From the NCBI RefSeq assembly GCF_002208115.1, contig NZ_CP020946.1, positions 434,001 through 498,000 on the forward strand: a stretch of DNA of 64,000 bases, written 5' to 3'. A model generated the notes under the pieces. The model was not told where the DNA came from. It did no database searches and saw only the letters and a program-made list of their open reading frames with translations. Shown in pieces: positions 26,375-35,924 of this stretch. The first letter of the stretch is position 1. Every line of letters begins with the position of its first letter. The DNA is from Bdellovibrio bacteriovorus (GTDB taxonomy: Bacteria > Bdellovibrionota > Bdellovibrionia > Bdellovibrionales > Bdellovibrionaceae). Position numbers and translations under genes: made by a program.

Positions 26375-26863
26375 CTAAAGGACTTCTGTTTTTTGACGGC
26401 GATGATGGGCAATCAGCAGCAGGATAAAGGCAACCACACTGAGCGCCAGGTGGTATTTCATCATAGACAGCCACTCTGTTCGCAAGTGTTCCCAGTTAGA
26501 TGGCAAATGATGAGTCTGCTTCCACGCGGTCATCAGTTTGTTCAAGGGAACCTGCGCACGATAGGTGACGTAAAGCTGATCCACAAAACATAGAAGCGCC
26601 AGATTCAGCATCAGGAATTCACGGGACTTCCAGTGCTTCACCAGGCAGATCCACCAGATCGCAAGACTGCCAAGCAGAACTGCAAAGAAGTAAGGAAAGA
26701 TCGCCGCAAATGTGGGCTCTGTGATGGAGTTTACTTCGACAAAGGATTGAGGGCCAAGACTGTTAACAGCGGGGCCGATGATGGCCACCATGGACAAGCT
26801 GTGCCCGGCCAGTAATCCCATGCAGATGATGGCGACAAACCGGGCCCAGGCGCGAATCTTCAT
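26375..26863 (-). CDS. DUF1772-like membrane protein, second paralogue
   Basis: A 162-residue integral membrane protein with segments at about 8-30, 55-75, 80-95 and 130-150. It shares the EWL..KYHLAL and REFLMLNLALLCFVDQLYVTYR patterns with the downstream gene at 25760-26317. Such small four-helix proteins are often of unknown function. Its ATG overlaps the stop of mltF as ATGA, so it is translated with it. The gap to the next gene is 57 bp with no clear terminator. Confidence 0.75.
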   Translation of the reverse strand: MKIRAWARFVAIICMGLLAGHSLSMVAIIGPAVNSLGPQSFVEVNSITEPTFAAIFPYFFAVLLGSLAIWWICLVKHWKSREFLMLNLALLCFVDQLYVTYRAQVPLNKLMTAWKQTHHLPSNWEHLRTEWLSMMKYHLALSVVAFILLLIAHHRRQKTEVL

Positions 26864-28239
26864 CCGGCAGAGTTCATCAGGTTATAGAAGGATTTGACCC
26901 GCTCTACGAAGTCCACTGTTTCATAACCACGAGCCGGTCCGTATTCAAATTCGGCTGCGTATTCCGGGTCTGCCAGTAAAGGCAAGACTTCGCGCATGTG
27001 TCTCCAGGAATAAGGATTGCGGCCCATTTTTTCTGCCAGCTTCTGGGCGTCTTTCAAGTGAGCCCAGCCGACATTGTAAGCGGCCAGAGCCAGCGCCAGA
27101 CGGTCTTTATAGTTCAGGTGTGACGGCACGCGGTCCATCAATGAACGCAGATATTTGGATCCGCCCCAGATGCTTTGCAGTGGATCCGTGCGGTCTTCGA
27201 TACCCACATGCAAAGCTGTGTCGGTCGTCAATTGCATCAGACCACGCACGCCAGTGAAACTGCGAGCTTCCGGATTCCAGTGAGATTCCTGATAAGCGAC
27301 AGAAGCGATCAGCTGCCAAGGCAGATTGTGTTCGCGACCGGCATCCCGGAAGGCGTCTTTATATGTCGGCAACGTCGTGCGGATTTTTTTGAAGAACTGA
27401 GCGATATCGCGCTTATCCAGCTGGGTCAGGTACGTTTTATAACGATCCAGAATGCGCATGATTTCGTCTTCGCGGGAAGCCTGCTGATACCAGTGTTGCA
27501 TCAGATGCAGAAGACTTGAGTTGTCCGGTGAAAGCTGCCAGCTCAAAGAGTACGGGGCCGTCAGGTCCGCGACCTTTTCGATCGATGTGTGATAGCGGGC
27601 ATAGAAATCACCGCTGAAGTTTTCTGCGATCACACAGTCATTTTTGCGTTGAGCAAGGCTGGCGATCAGATCCTGGGTTTTGATGTTTTCCTGAATCTCC
27701 ACCTTCACTTGTGGTGAAAGCTGGGTCAGGCGTTGTGACAATCCCAGATAATTGTCTTTTTGCAGCAGCGAGATGTTTTTGCCATTCAGATCCTGGATGT
27801 TCTGGATCTGGGCCTTCTTGTGGCAGTAAAGGCTAAGATAAGTTTCTTCGTAAGCAGGGCCGGTCAGGAAGCCGGTCATATTGTGAGGAGTCCTCAAGCG
27901 GGCTGCGGCGATATCCCCTTCGCCTTTAGACAGCGCCCGCAACACCGAGTCCTCATCCGGAAGTACGACGTACCTCAGTTTGAGGTTGTAGCGGGTGGCG
28001 AAGTTTTCCAAAAGATCGTGATCGATCCCGAAAGCACCGCCGCGTTTGGGCTGACTATATATAAGAGGACTTTGCGTGGTCAGCACCACGATTTCACCTT
28101 TGGACTGAACTTGAGCCAAGCTCTCCTGTTCGTCCATAATCATGGCGTCGCAGCCATTCATGGCGACCGTGGTAAACCCAAGGCCTCCGATTAGAAAGGC
28201 CCGGGCGATTTTCTGTCTTAATCTTAAAATCGTTCCCAT
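26860..28239 (-). CDS. mltF: Membrane-bound lytic murein transglycosylase F
   Basis: MltF cleaves the MurNAc-GlcNAc bond in peptidoglycan with formation of 1,6-anhydroMurNAc. Residues 1-30 are a signal with lipobox-like VAMNGC. The N-terminal half (about 35-270) is a family 3 solute-binding-like domain (GAFGIDHDLLENFATRYNLKL). The C-terminal half is an SLT domain with catalytic Glu in SVAYQESHWNPEARS, then GVRGLMQLT and LALAAYNVGWAHL. ATG 28239 was chosen because it puts the signal at the right place; an upstream in-frame ATG at 28284 is possible. Could be used in cell growth or prey wall remodelling. Confidence 0.9.
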   Translation of the reverse strand: MGTILRLRQKIARAFLIGGLGFTTVAMNGCDAMIMDEQESLAQVQSKGEIVVLTTQSPLIYSQPKRGGAFGIDHDLLENFATRYNLKLRYVVLPDEDSVLRALSKGEGDIAAARLRTPHNMTGFLTGPAYEETYLSLYCHKKAQIQNIQDLNGKNISLLQKDNYLGLSQRLTQLSPQVKVEIQENIKTQDLIASLAQRKNDCVIAENFSGDFYARYHTSIEKVADLTAPYSLSWQLSPDNSSLLHLMQHWYQQASREDEIMRILDRYKTYLTQLDKRDIAQFFKKIRTTLPTYKDAFRDAGREHNLPWQLIASVAYQESHWNPEARSFTGVRGLMQLTTDTALHVGIEDRTDPLQSIWGGSKYLRSLMDRVPSHLNYKDRLALALAAYNVGWAHLKDAQKLAEKMGRNPYSWRHMREVLPLLADPEYAAEFEYGPARGYETVDFVERVKSFYNLMNSAG

Positions 28240-28515
28240 AGCGTGGGGCAGTGCTATCCTTTGGCGCGCCGCCAGTGCAAGCATTAAGCACCGAATTTGT
28301 GTCTTTAAATGTGAAAAGCGCGCGGTTTTTGCACAAAATCCCCGGCAAATTGTAAAAAAGCTCAGTCCTCGGCGACGCTTACAGGCTGGCGTCAGAAACC
28401 CAGAAATCGCTCGTTTTTATGACGCAAGCTAGTTGAAAAAGCCTGTCTGGAGCGTTGACTCCTCCGCCAGATTCCACGATCGTTTTTGCCAATGGCCACT
28501 AAAAGGAGGGTTTTA

Positions 28516-29130
28516 GTGTCTGAGTTTTCTTATGTTCACACTCGTGGTTGGGTTGAGGTTGTTGTTGGTTCCATGTTCAGCGGTAAGACCGAGGAACTGA
28601 TCCGTCGCCTGCGCCGTGCGGAATTCGCGCGCCTGCAAATTCAGGTGTTCAAACCTATTATAGATAAACGCTACAACGAGATGGCCGTGACTTCCCACGA
28701 TCTGACGACCATTGATTCCACTCCGATTCACGATGCTGAAGAAATCTGGAACCTTCTAAAACCCAACACGAAAGTGGTGGGGATCGATGAAGGTCAGTTC
28801 TTTGGGCAAAACCTGGTGCAGATCGCCCAGGATCTGGCAGACCGCGGATTGCGTGTGATCATCGCGGGTCTGGATACAGACTGGCAGGGGAAACCCTTTG
28901 AACCCATGCCGACGTTGATGGCCGTGGCGGAAAGCGTGACCAAACAACATGCCGTGTGTGTGGTGTGTGGGTCTCCAGCCAGCCGTACGCAAAGAACGGC
29001 GGGTGGCGACGGTCAGGTTCTGGTCGGAACTCATGACGCGTACGAAGCACGCTGCCGTCAGCACTTCAAACCGGAAGTGGATGCTCCCACGCTCGACTGG
29101 AAACTAAAACGCGAAATGGAAATTTCCTAG
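28516..29130 (+). CDS. tdk: Thymidine kinase
   Basis: Phosphorylates thymidine to TMP, a salvage step useful to an organism that takes up prey DNA products. It is the small two-domain type: P-loop GSMFSGKTEELIRRLRR, catalytic Glu in GIDEGQFF, IAGLDTDWQGKPFEPMP, and zinc-binding C-terminal cysteines CVVCGSPA and RCRQH. The GTG at 28516 is chosen over the upstream ATG because AAAGGAGGG sits at the right distance. 204 residues. Its stop overlaps the stop of the convergent large lipoprotein gene. Confidence 0.95.
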   Translation: MSEFSYVHTRGWVEVVVGSMFSGKTEELIRRLRRAEFARLQIQVFKPIIDKRYNEMAVTSHDLTTIDSTPIHDAEEIWNLLKPNTKVVGIDEGQFFGQNLVQIAQDLADRGLRVIIAGLDTDWQGKPFEPMPTLMAVAESVTKQHAVCVVCGSPASRTQRTAGGDGQVLVGTHDAYEARCRQHFKPEVDAPTLDWKLKREMEIS

Positions 29131-32100
29131 TACTTCTTACCCGTCAAAGTCAGGCTGTTCAGCTCACACTGGGACAGCCCTGTTGATTGCAGGTAAGCTC
29201 TTACCTGCAAAGTACCAGTTCCCACTGTCGATGCAAAACTGTCCAGATTCTCAGACAAGGTTGTCGCATCGTTAGCCGTGGCAGCATTGGTCGAAGCCGC
29301 CCACGTCGTTCCATTCCAATAATAGTAATTCACACCGTTGTGGCTAAGGGCATATTTCACCCCGGCAGAACAGCCATTGCCACCCAGGTTTTCGCTGAAT
29401 GAATTTTTATCCAAAGCTTCATAGACGGAAGTCACCGCGGCCGCCGTCGCTGTGACAGATGGAGCGGAGCTGTTGTAGCGGCTTGGGCCGGTGGCAGCAT
29501 ATTGAATTTCCGGCGAACAAGAAGCCGCGGCAGCATTGTAAGTGCATCCGGTGTTGGCGTCGTCACTGGCAAGATACGCGCGATACTGGAAGTAACGATT
29601 GGCGGTCACAGACAGCGGACCGAAGTTAGCGAAGGTCATCGTCGGAGAACCCGCTGCCACAGTTCCAGCCAAAATATTATTGGTTGTGTTGTAGAGTTCA
29701 GAGAACATGGACTGCGCAGAGTTGTCCGGGCCTTTCCATCCTGCATTCGTGGTCACATCCTGATCAGCACAGTTGCTGGTTGAACAGGTGCGAACCTGAT
29801 AACCCACGCGATTCACACCACGACGGTAAAGCTGATGAATTTCAGCGGCAGTAAGACTGCGCTTCCAGATACCCATTTCATCAATCAGACCGTTGAACGA
29901 AGAGCTGGCACTGCTATAACTGCCAAGGCGTGTGCCGAACGATCCTCCGGCCAGCAAGTCGGCGGCATGACAGGCCCCTGCTGTGGTGCCATTGATGTAC
30001 ATCTGGAAGCAGGTGCCATTGAAGGTCAAAGCCACGTGAGTCCACACATTCTTGGGCATGTTCGTCGTCGAGCTGACAAAGGCTGTTGTGGATTTCGTAT
30101 AGAACATCAGCTTGTTGGTGTTGCCAAGTCCGAAAGCCATCGTGCTGCTGGCGACACTGCCGGAATGGATGGAAATAATACGATTGTCGATAGCGCCAGC
30201 ACCTCCGGTTCCGATGTTGTAAGCCAGGACCCAGGCGCTGACGGTTAACGGGCTGTTGTTCGACGGGATAAAGGCACTGCCTGAATCTGTCACGACAGAA
30301 TCTCCGGAAGAGCCAAACAATCCTGAACTGCCAAAACGGCCCACGGTTGAAGTGGTTGCAGTTCCCGTGCGCACGCCGTGGCGATTGTTGCCTGAAGCAT
30401 CGATAACTTCACCGGCGGTGCCATTCCAGGCGCTTTCATTCATATGCCAGAAACCAGCAAGGTTTGTATTCAGACTGCCAATCAGGCCTGAATAGTTTGC
30501 GACATTTTCACTGGTGGCAGGAATTTCTTTATAGAATGGCAAAGTGGTTTTCAGGCTTAAAGACGACCAGATATTGTAGGTTGATCCCGTTGTGTGGGAA
30601 TCGATCACACGCGACGTGAACAGGCCTGACGTCTTCGCGCGCTGAGTGGCGAAAATATTCGCGACCTGAGAGCTGGTCAGCGCCGTTGTCCAGATCGCAA
30701 ACTCATCCATGTTGCCGTTAAAGCCATTTGTTCCCAGTCCCTGACCCACGTACATGGTGCCGGTTCCTGCGAAATTGGCAGCGGCCGTATCGGAGGCGAT
30801 CACAACGCCGTCGCGATACAGGGTTCTTGTTCTGGTCGTGGCATCGTAAGTGGCTGCCAAGTGAACCCAGCGCTGATAATCATAAGTCATATAGTTGGTG
30901 GCTGTGGTCAGGTCGTCGTTATAGAAACCCACACGCAGTGTGCCGGTGCTGGTGTAACCCAGGAATAAACCGCTGTCTGTGGTGGTGGTGCCATAGCCCA
31001 GAATGTGTTGATGAACTCCGGCGTTGGAGGTCGGGTAAACCCAGGCTGAAATTGAAAACGAACTGTTGGCCAGGGCCGGGGGGGATGCAATGGAGCCATA
31101 GCTTCCAGAGCTGAATGTGCCGTAGTGGCTGCCGACTTTTCCGGGGCTGGTGGCTGACGGACTGCCGACGATCGAGGCATGATAAGTGCCCACGGAGTCG
31201 TTGAAGTTGTTATCCATTTTCCAGTAAGCCACCATGCTGTTTGCCTGAGGTGCCCAGGTGCCGTCGAAGATTCCGCTGTTGTATGCAGAATCGAGGCGCA
31301 GATAGCCTCCAGTGCCGTCCCATTGAACTCCAGAGAGGGTCCCGGCTTGAAAATCCGTGCTGGCTTCATCCGTCAAAGACGGGGAAGTCAGACGGGCCAC
31401 ACCACCGGCAGTGAATTCAACGGAAGCAGCATTGCTAATGGCATACTGACCCGTTGTGCCTGAAGTGAATGGAATCGACAGAGTGAAGGTCTGATAAACC
31501 GCACCGGACAATTCATTGGTGGAAACCACAGATCCATAAGCATTGTTGGCGCGCACTCGGTAATAGTACGTCGTCCCTGCGCTCAATCCTGAAATGTTGG
31601 CCGGAGAGGTGACGCCCACAGAGCTTGAAGCATAAGGCTGAACAGCTGTGTGAGAGCTTGTATCGTAAAGCACATCATATGAGGTCGCGCCCGCCGTCAG
31701 TGGGAAACTGACTTTGGTGCTGCCCGTGTCTGGCGTCAATGAGGTGGCGTTAAATGCGTTGATAGGAATTGCAGAAGCTTCTGCGGTGGCATTGACAGAT
31801 CCGTAGGCATTGGTGGCAGTTACCATCACATAGTAAGTGTTTCCGCCTGTAAGACTTGCGATTTCATAAGGGGATGTCGCGGATGTGGAATCAGTGAAGG
31901 AATAGACTCCCGAAACTGTGCCGAACTTCACAGTGTAGGCCGAGGCGCCGGTGGAATTTCCAAAATTAACCTTTAGTTTGTTGGTGGCGTCCACGGTGAT
32001 TGAGGAAATTGTAAATGCAGAAAGAGGTCTTGAAACAGCTTCGCTGGTGGCAGAGGTGGTTCCGGTGATATTGCTGGCTTCAACCTGGAAGTAATAGTCA

Positions 32101-33344
32101 GTGCCTGCCGTTAAGGAAGAGATTGTGACTGGAGAAGTCGCATTGGTGCTGACTGTGGTGGGATAGCTGCCTGAGCTTGTTCCGTATTTCACTGTATAAC
32201 TGGCAGCATCGCTGGCCGAGCCCCAGCTTAATACCACCTGGGAATTTCCAGCAACTGCACTGGAAATTGTGAAGGCGCCCGGTGCTGGAGGATGAATAAG
32301 AAAGCTGCCGGAAGTTTTCGTCAGAGCCCCGGTGCCACCGGAGCCCACAGTGCTTGATTTCGTTGCTGTGAGGACTTTGCCAGAGCCCTGGCTGTTGACC
32401 GAGATATCTGTGAAAGTCGCGACACCGGCAACAGCGGCCACGGTGGCTGTGCCACCCACGCTGCCAGTTCCGGAAGTCAGGGACATTGTGATATTGGCCG
32501 TGGAATCAGCGCCGATGGTCACGGTGTTTCCTTGCGCATCCACGATTTTGACTGCCGGCTGAGTTGAAAGAGGCACGCCCGGAGCAACATCACCAACGGG
32601 AGACGAAGTAAAGAACAACTGTGACGCCGGTCCCGGCAAAACAGAGACGGTGGGATAAACACTCGTCACAAGTTGAGCGCCAATCGCAGCCCGCAGTGAC
32701 GTCGCCGTGCCCACGGTGATTCCAGTGAATGTCGCAGAGTAGGTGCCGTTATTGTGATCGGTGACAGCACCAAATGTTCCGGTGCTGGTGCCTCCGGTGG
32801 CAGAGAACTGTACGCTTAGGCCTCCGGTTGTAAATGGATTTCCAGAGGTGTCATAGGCATGCAAGGTGACTGTGACGGCAGAGTCGGATTTTACGGTGGC
32901 TGCTGCGACCGAAACTTGTGACAGGGCCAGGGAATAGTTCCCCGGTAAGACAGTGATGGATGGGATGTCGCCAGAAAGTTCCGTGCCGTTTATTCTGACG
33001 TTCAGTTTCGAGGCTGTTCCGGCATTGTGGCCGCTGAAACTGACGGTGTAAGTGCCGTTGGCGTTGTCTGTAATCTGACTGAAATCCCCGGTGCTGGTGC
33101 CGCCAGAGAGCGAAAGTTCAATTTCAGGCGTGCTATGGGGAAGATAAAAAATATTTCCCGATGAATCCCGCGTGGTCATGGTCATGGTGACGGAGTATCC
33201 CGACATCACCGTGGTTGCCGAAAATTCAACGGTGCTTTTTTCGGAGGAAATAGCGACTCCGGCCAGGAAGCCGTCTTCAATTTTGGATCCGGGTTTACAG
33301 CTGACGATCGTCAGGAAACAGCAGAGCAGAAGAAGGTAATTCAT
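29127..33344 (-). CDS. Giant surface lipoprotein with Ig-like, fibronectin III and LamG domains
   Basis: A 1405-residue protein with lipobox TIVSC at C16. From the N-terminus: two or three Ig-like invasin/intimin-type repeats (about 30-350; NGTYTVSFSGHNAGTAS and NGTYSATFTGITVGTAT are repeat cores), three fibronectin III repeats (about 355-620; SLTAGTDYYFQVEASN and SLTGGNTYYVMVTATN), then two LamG/concanavalin-like domains (about 700-890 and 970-1170; SFSISAWVYPTS, LTVSAWVLAYN). The rest is Ser/Thr/Ala-rich. Low lysine and highly repetitive composition fit an extracellular adhesin. ATG 33344 has AAGGAGG as SD and overlaps the stop of the LysM gene. Confidence 0.88.
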   Translation of the reverse strand: MNYLLLLCCFLTIVSCKPGSKIEDGFLAGVAISSEKSTVEFSATTVMSGYSVTMTMTTRDSSGNIFYLPHSTPEIELSLSGGTSTGDFSQITDNANGTYTVSFSGHNAGTASKLNVRINGTELSGDIPSITVLPGNYSLALSQVSVAAATVKSDSAVTVTLHAYDTSGNPFTTGGLSVQFSATGGTSTGTFGAVTDHNNGTYSATFTGITVGTATSLRAAIGAQLVTSVYPTVSVLPGPASQLFFTSSPVGDVAPGVPLSTQPAVKIVDAQGNTVTIGADSTANITMSLTSGTGSVGGTATVAAVAGVATFTDISVNSQGSGKVLTATKSSTVGSGGTGALTKTSGSFLIHPPAPGAFTISSAVAGNSQVVLSWGSASDAASYTVKYGTSSGSYPTTVSTNATSPVTISSLTAGTDYYFQVEASNITGTTSATSEAVSRPLSAFTISSITVDATNKLKVNFGNSTGASAYTVKFGTVSGVYSFTDSTSATSPYEIASLTGGNTYYVMVTATNAYGSVNATAEASAIPINAFNATSLTPDTGSTKVSFPLTAGATSYDVLYDTSSHTAVQPYASSSVGVTSPANISGLSAGTTYYYRVRANNAYGSVVSTNELSGAVYQTFTLSIPFTSGTTGQYAISNAASVEFTAGGVARLTSPSLTDEASTDFQAGTLSGVQWDGTGGYLRLDSAYNSGIFDGTWAPQANSMVAYWKMDNNFNDSVGTYHASIVGSPSATSPGKVGSHYGTFSSGSYGSIASPPALANSSFSISAWVYPTSNAGVHQHILGYGTTTTDSGLFLGYTSTGTLRVGFYNDDLTTATNYMTYDYQRWVHLAATYDATTRTRTLYRDGVVIASDTAAANFAGTGTMYVGQGLGTNGFNGNMDEFAIWTTALTSSQVANIFATQRAKTSGLFTSRVIDSHTTGSTYNIWSSLSLKTTLPFYKEIPATSENVANYSGLIGSLNTNLAGFWHMNESAWNGTAGEVIDASGNNRHGVRTGTATTSTVGRFGSSGLFGSSGDSVVTDSGSAFIPSNNSPLTVSAWVLAYNIGTGGAGAIDNRIISIHSGSVASSTMAFGLGNTNKLMFYTKSTTAFVSSTTNMPKNVWTHVALTFNGTCFQMYINGTTAGACHAADLLAGGSFGTRLGSYSSASSSFNGLIDEMGIWKRSLTAAEIHQLYRRGVNRVGYQVRTCSTSNCADQDVTTNAGWKGPDNSAQSMFSELYNTTNNILAGTVAAGSPTMTFANFGPLSVTANRYFQYRAYLASDDANTGCTYNAAAASCSPEIQYAATGPSRYNSSAPSVTATAAAVTSVYEALDKNSFSENLGGNGCSAGVKYALSHNGVNYYYWNGTTWAASTNAATANDATTLSENLDSFASTVGTGTLQVRAYLQSTGLSQCELNSLTLTGKKY

Positions 33345-34366
33345 TTTTCCTCCTTGAAGAGCTCAAAACCCCAGATCAGGCGACCGAACACAGTTTGTTC
33401 GCTGATGTCGACCAGGGATGTGTTTTGGGATCTTTGACGGACCCCAATTTCCAGATTGAACAGATTGGCATTTTTAAGACGGCGAATGAACAGGGCACCA
33501 CCATAAGTCGTGCCATTCTCAACACTGTAGGTGTCAGCGGTGGCGCTTCCCAGGTATCCTGCCTGTGCAGACAAGCCCAGAGCGGTTGAGCCTTTCACCA
33601 TCACATCGTAAGAAAATCCAAGGTGGGCCTTAACAAGGGGAAGCGAATCAACCGTGATATCCGTGGTGGAAAGACCCTGGATAAACAGTTCTTGTCCATA
33701 ACCTGCGTCGTACAAAAGTGTGAAGCGGTCTGAAATCTGGTTCTGGCCAGCCAGTGTGATGCGCATCAGATTTTGTGATGGTTTCAATAAAACCTTGGTG
33801 GAATTTGTTGAAGGCATGAATTCCAGATTGCGCAGGAAGATTCCCATATGGGTTTTAAAATTCTCATCCCATTGCTGCGACCATTTAGCACCCAGTTCAA
33901 TTTCCTGTTTGGTGTAAAGCTGAGCTGTGGCTGTCGTGGTTGCATCCTGCGCTTCCAGCGTTGTGAAGTCGTAGCCCGCTGAAAGTTCAAAGTGATGTGG
34001 GACTTCTTCTGTGCTGATTTGAACTTGCTTTGGTATTGGCGGGGAAAAAATTTGTTCTTCAGTGGAAGGTGATGGGGCTGCCGCGGGTAAGTGATCTGTT
34101 GCTGTGAAGTTTTCGGAACCTGCAGGAATGAAAATACTTTCGCCGATATAGATTCGTTGTTCGCTGCGAACTCGTGGATTCAGTGCCAGGATTTTTGCGA
34201 GATTTTGATTCTTGCCGTAGGTGTGACCGCCTTTGATTCTGTCTGCGATCAGAGACAGTGAATCCCCTTTTTTCACGACGTAAACGCGGACGTCACTCTC
34301 GCCAGCTCTGACTGTGCTGGTAAGGAAGAAGATGCAAATAAAGAGATACTGTCCAATGTGTCTCAT
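33341..34366 (-). CDS. LysM-domain outer-membrane beta-barrel protein
   Basis: A 341-residue protein: signal peptide 1-21 (ending VRA), a LysM peptidoglycan-binding motif at about 28-80 (VYVVKKGDSLSLIADRI..NPRVRSEQRIYIGESIFIPAG), a Pro-rich linker, and a C-terminal barrel-like region of alternating strands from about 120 (HHFELSAGYDFTTLE, GALFIRRLKNANLFNLEIG). LysM should hold the cell wall while the barrel spans the outer membrane. Translationally coupled to the 1405-residue lipoprotein downstream, so the two may form an export/anchor pair; no proven family equivalent. Confidence 0.8.
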   Translation of the reverse strand: MRHIGQYLFICIFFLTSTVRAGESDVRVYVVKKGDSLSLIADRIKGGHTYGKNQNLAKILALNPRVRSEQRIYIGESIFIPAGSENFTATDHLPAAAPSPSTEEQIFSPPIPKQVQISTEEVPHHFELSAGYDFTTLEAQDATTTATAQLYTKQEIELGAKWSQQWDENFKTHMGIFLRNLEFMPSTNSTKVLLKPSQNLMRITLAGQNQISDRFTLLYDAGYGQELFIQGLSTTDITVDSLPLVKAHLGFSYDVMVKGSTALGLSAQAGYLGSATADTYSVENGTTYGGALFIRRLKNANLFNLEIGVRQRSQNTSLVDISEQTVFGRLIWGFELFKEEK

Positions 34367-34523
34367 TCAATCCCGACTATTATTCGCCTAACACTTGTAA
34401 AGTTTCGGTTAAGGCCTGTATTGATAGTCGGAATGCGAAGAAAATTCCTGAAGATAAAGTTCCGGAATTGCCCGGACATTACAAATATTTAGAACTTAAT
34501 GTGAGCTATATCCACGAAACACT

Positions 34524-34554
34524 GCCCAAGCGTCTCAGAGTGAGACACTCGGGC
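34524..34554 (-). terminator. Hairpin downstream of trmFO
   Basis: Nested repeat GCCC..GTCTCA/TGAGAC..GGGC with a 3-base loop, interrupted by two mismatches. It lies after the trmFO stop in a 212-bp gap before the LysM gene, but lacks a convincing U tract on either strand, so its role is uncertain. Confidence 0.35.
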
Positions 34555-34578
34555 TAATTGTGGAATATTCATGGGAAT

Positions 34579-35901
34579 TTATGGATTCCACTGCTCCATC
34601 GCCGTGCGGGCGATAGTGATCTGCTTTTCTTTGCGCAGGGTTTTGTCGCGCTCTTTTTCCGCCAGTGGTGGCAGTAAAGCAAAGTTGATATTGGTCGGCT
34701 GGAAGTGTTCAGCACGGGTTGGATCCGTGATCGCTTCAAGCAAAGAACCAAAGGCACTTTCGCGCGGCGGAGGATTGAATGACTGGTCTTTCAATTTCTG
34801 ATTCAGGAACCGGGACACCATCAAGCCTGTGCAGGTCGATTCAAAGTAACCTTCAACACCCGTGATCTGACCGGCAAAGAACAACCAAGGATCATTCTTG
34901 CTGGAAAGGTCCTTGTTCAGACGCTTCGGGGAGTTGATGAACAGATTGCGGTGAATGCTTCCCAGTTTCAGGAACTCGGCGTTTTCAAGGCCCGGGATCA
35001 TGCGGAACACACGAACCTGTTCGCCGTAAGCCATGCGGGTCTGGAAGCCCACCATGTTATAGGCTGTGCCTTCTTTGTTGTCCTGACGAAGCTGAACCAC
35101 GGCCCATGGATAACGGCCGGTGCGAGGGTCATCCAAGCCAATCGGCTTCATCGGACCGAAACGCAAAGTCTGCGGGCCACGATCCACCATCACTTCAATC
35201 GGCATGCAGCCTTCAAAAAACTCTGTAGTCTCGAAGTCTTTTGGTTCGATCTTGCGCGCTTTTTGGATTTCTTCGATGAAGCGGTTGTATTCTTCCTTGT
35301 TCATCGGGCAGTTGTAGTAGTCCCCGGTGCCCTTGTCATAGCGGTCGGCCTTCCACGCGATTTCCGTATTGATGGAATCCGCATCAATGATCGGTGCAAT
35401 GGCATCAAAGAAATAAAGGAATTCGTCACCAAAATGCTGGCGCATGCTTTCGGCCAGATCATCGTGAGTCAACGGACCGGTGGCAATAACTGCCGGACGG
35501 GGGATGTCGTTCAGGGACTTCACCACGTCGGTGCGGACTTCAATATTGGGATGATTTTTGACTTTTTCAGTCATGATGGCAGAAAAGACCTCGCGGTCCA
35601 TGCCCAAAGCCTGACCGGCCGGAACTTGAGCCTCGAAGGCGGCCTGCAGGATGTGAGAATTCAGCTTTTTAGCCTCCCACTTCAATTGGCCAGGAGCGGA
35701 ATGTTCACCCAAACTGCCAAAAGAGTTGGAGCACACAAGTTCTGCGAATTTATGAGTTTTGTGCGCCGGGGTCATGGTTTTATCGCGCATCTCGTAAAGA
35801 ACGACACTGTATCCCATGTCAGCTAGTTGCAGAGCGCATTCTGAGCCCGCAAGCCCTGCTCCAACGACTGTAATTTTTTGATTTTGAGTGATATTTGTCA
35901 T
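34579..35901 (-). CDS. trmFO: Methylenetetrahydrofolate-tRNA-(uracil-5-)-methyltransferase
   Basis: FAD- and folate-dependent enzyme that forms ribothymidine at U54 of tRNA. 440 residues, the usual size. FAD-binding start VVGAGLAGSECALQLAD, then YEMRDKTMTPAHKTHKFAELVCSNS, the family signatures YYNCPMNKEEY, EGCMPIEVM, GLDDPRTGRYPWAVVQLRQD and GQITGVEGYFESTCTGL. Divergent from the DciA-like gene with only 23 bp between the two starts. No strong SD; AAAGG lies farther than usual from the ATG. Confidence 0.97.
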   Translation of the reverse strand: MTNITQNQKITVVGAGLAGSECALQLADMGYSVVLYEMRDKTMTPAHKTHKFAELVCSNSFGSLGEHSAPGQLKWEAKKLNSHILQAAFEAQVPAGQALGMDREVFSAIMTEKVKNHPNIEVRTDVVKSLNDIPRPAVIATGPLTHDDLAESMRQHFGDEFLYFFDAIAPIIDADSINTEIAWKADRYDKGTGDYYNCPMNKEEYNRFIEEIQKARKIEPKDFETTEFFEGCMPIEVMVDRGPQTLRFGPMKPIGLDDPRTGRYPWAVVQLRQDNKEGTAYNMVGFQTRMAYGEQVRVFRMIPGLENAEFLKLGSIHRNLFINSPKRLNKDLSSKNDPWLFFAGQITGVEGYFESTCTGLMVSRFLNQKLKDQSFNPPPRESAFGSLLEAITDPTRAEHFQPTNINFALLPPLAEKERDKTLRKEKQITIARTAMEQWNP

Positions 35902-35924
35902 CTTTGTGGTAGACCTTTTCTTAC

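Noticed and set aside
28350-28400. A partial resemblance to the palindrome module (AGTCCTCGGCGACGC)
   Set aside because: Only one side matches; there is no CTGC..TGCGG strand, and flanking arms do not pair.
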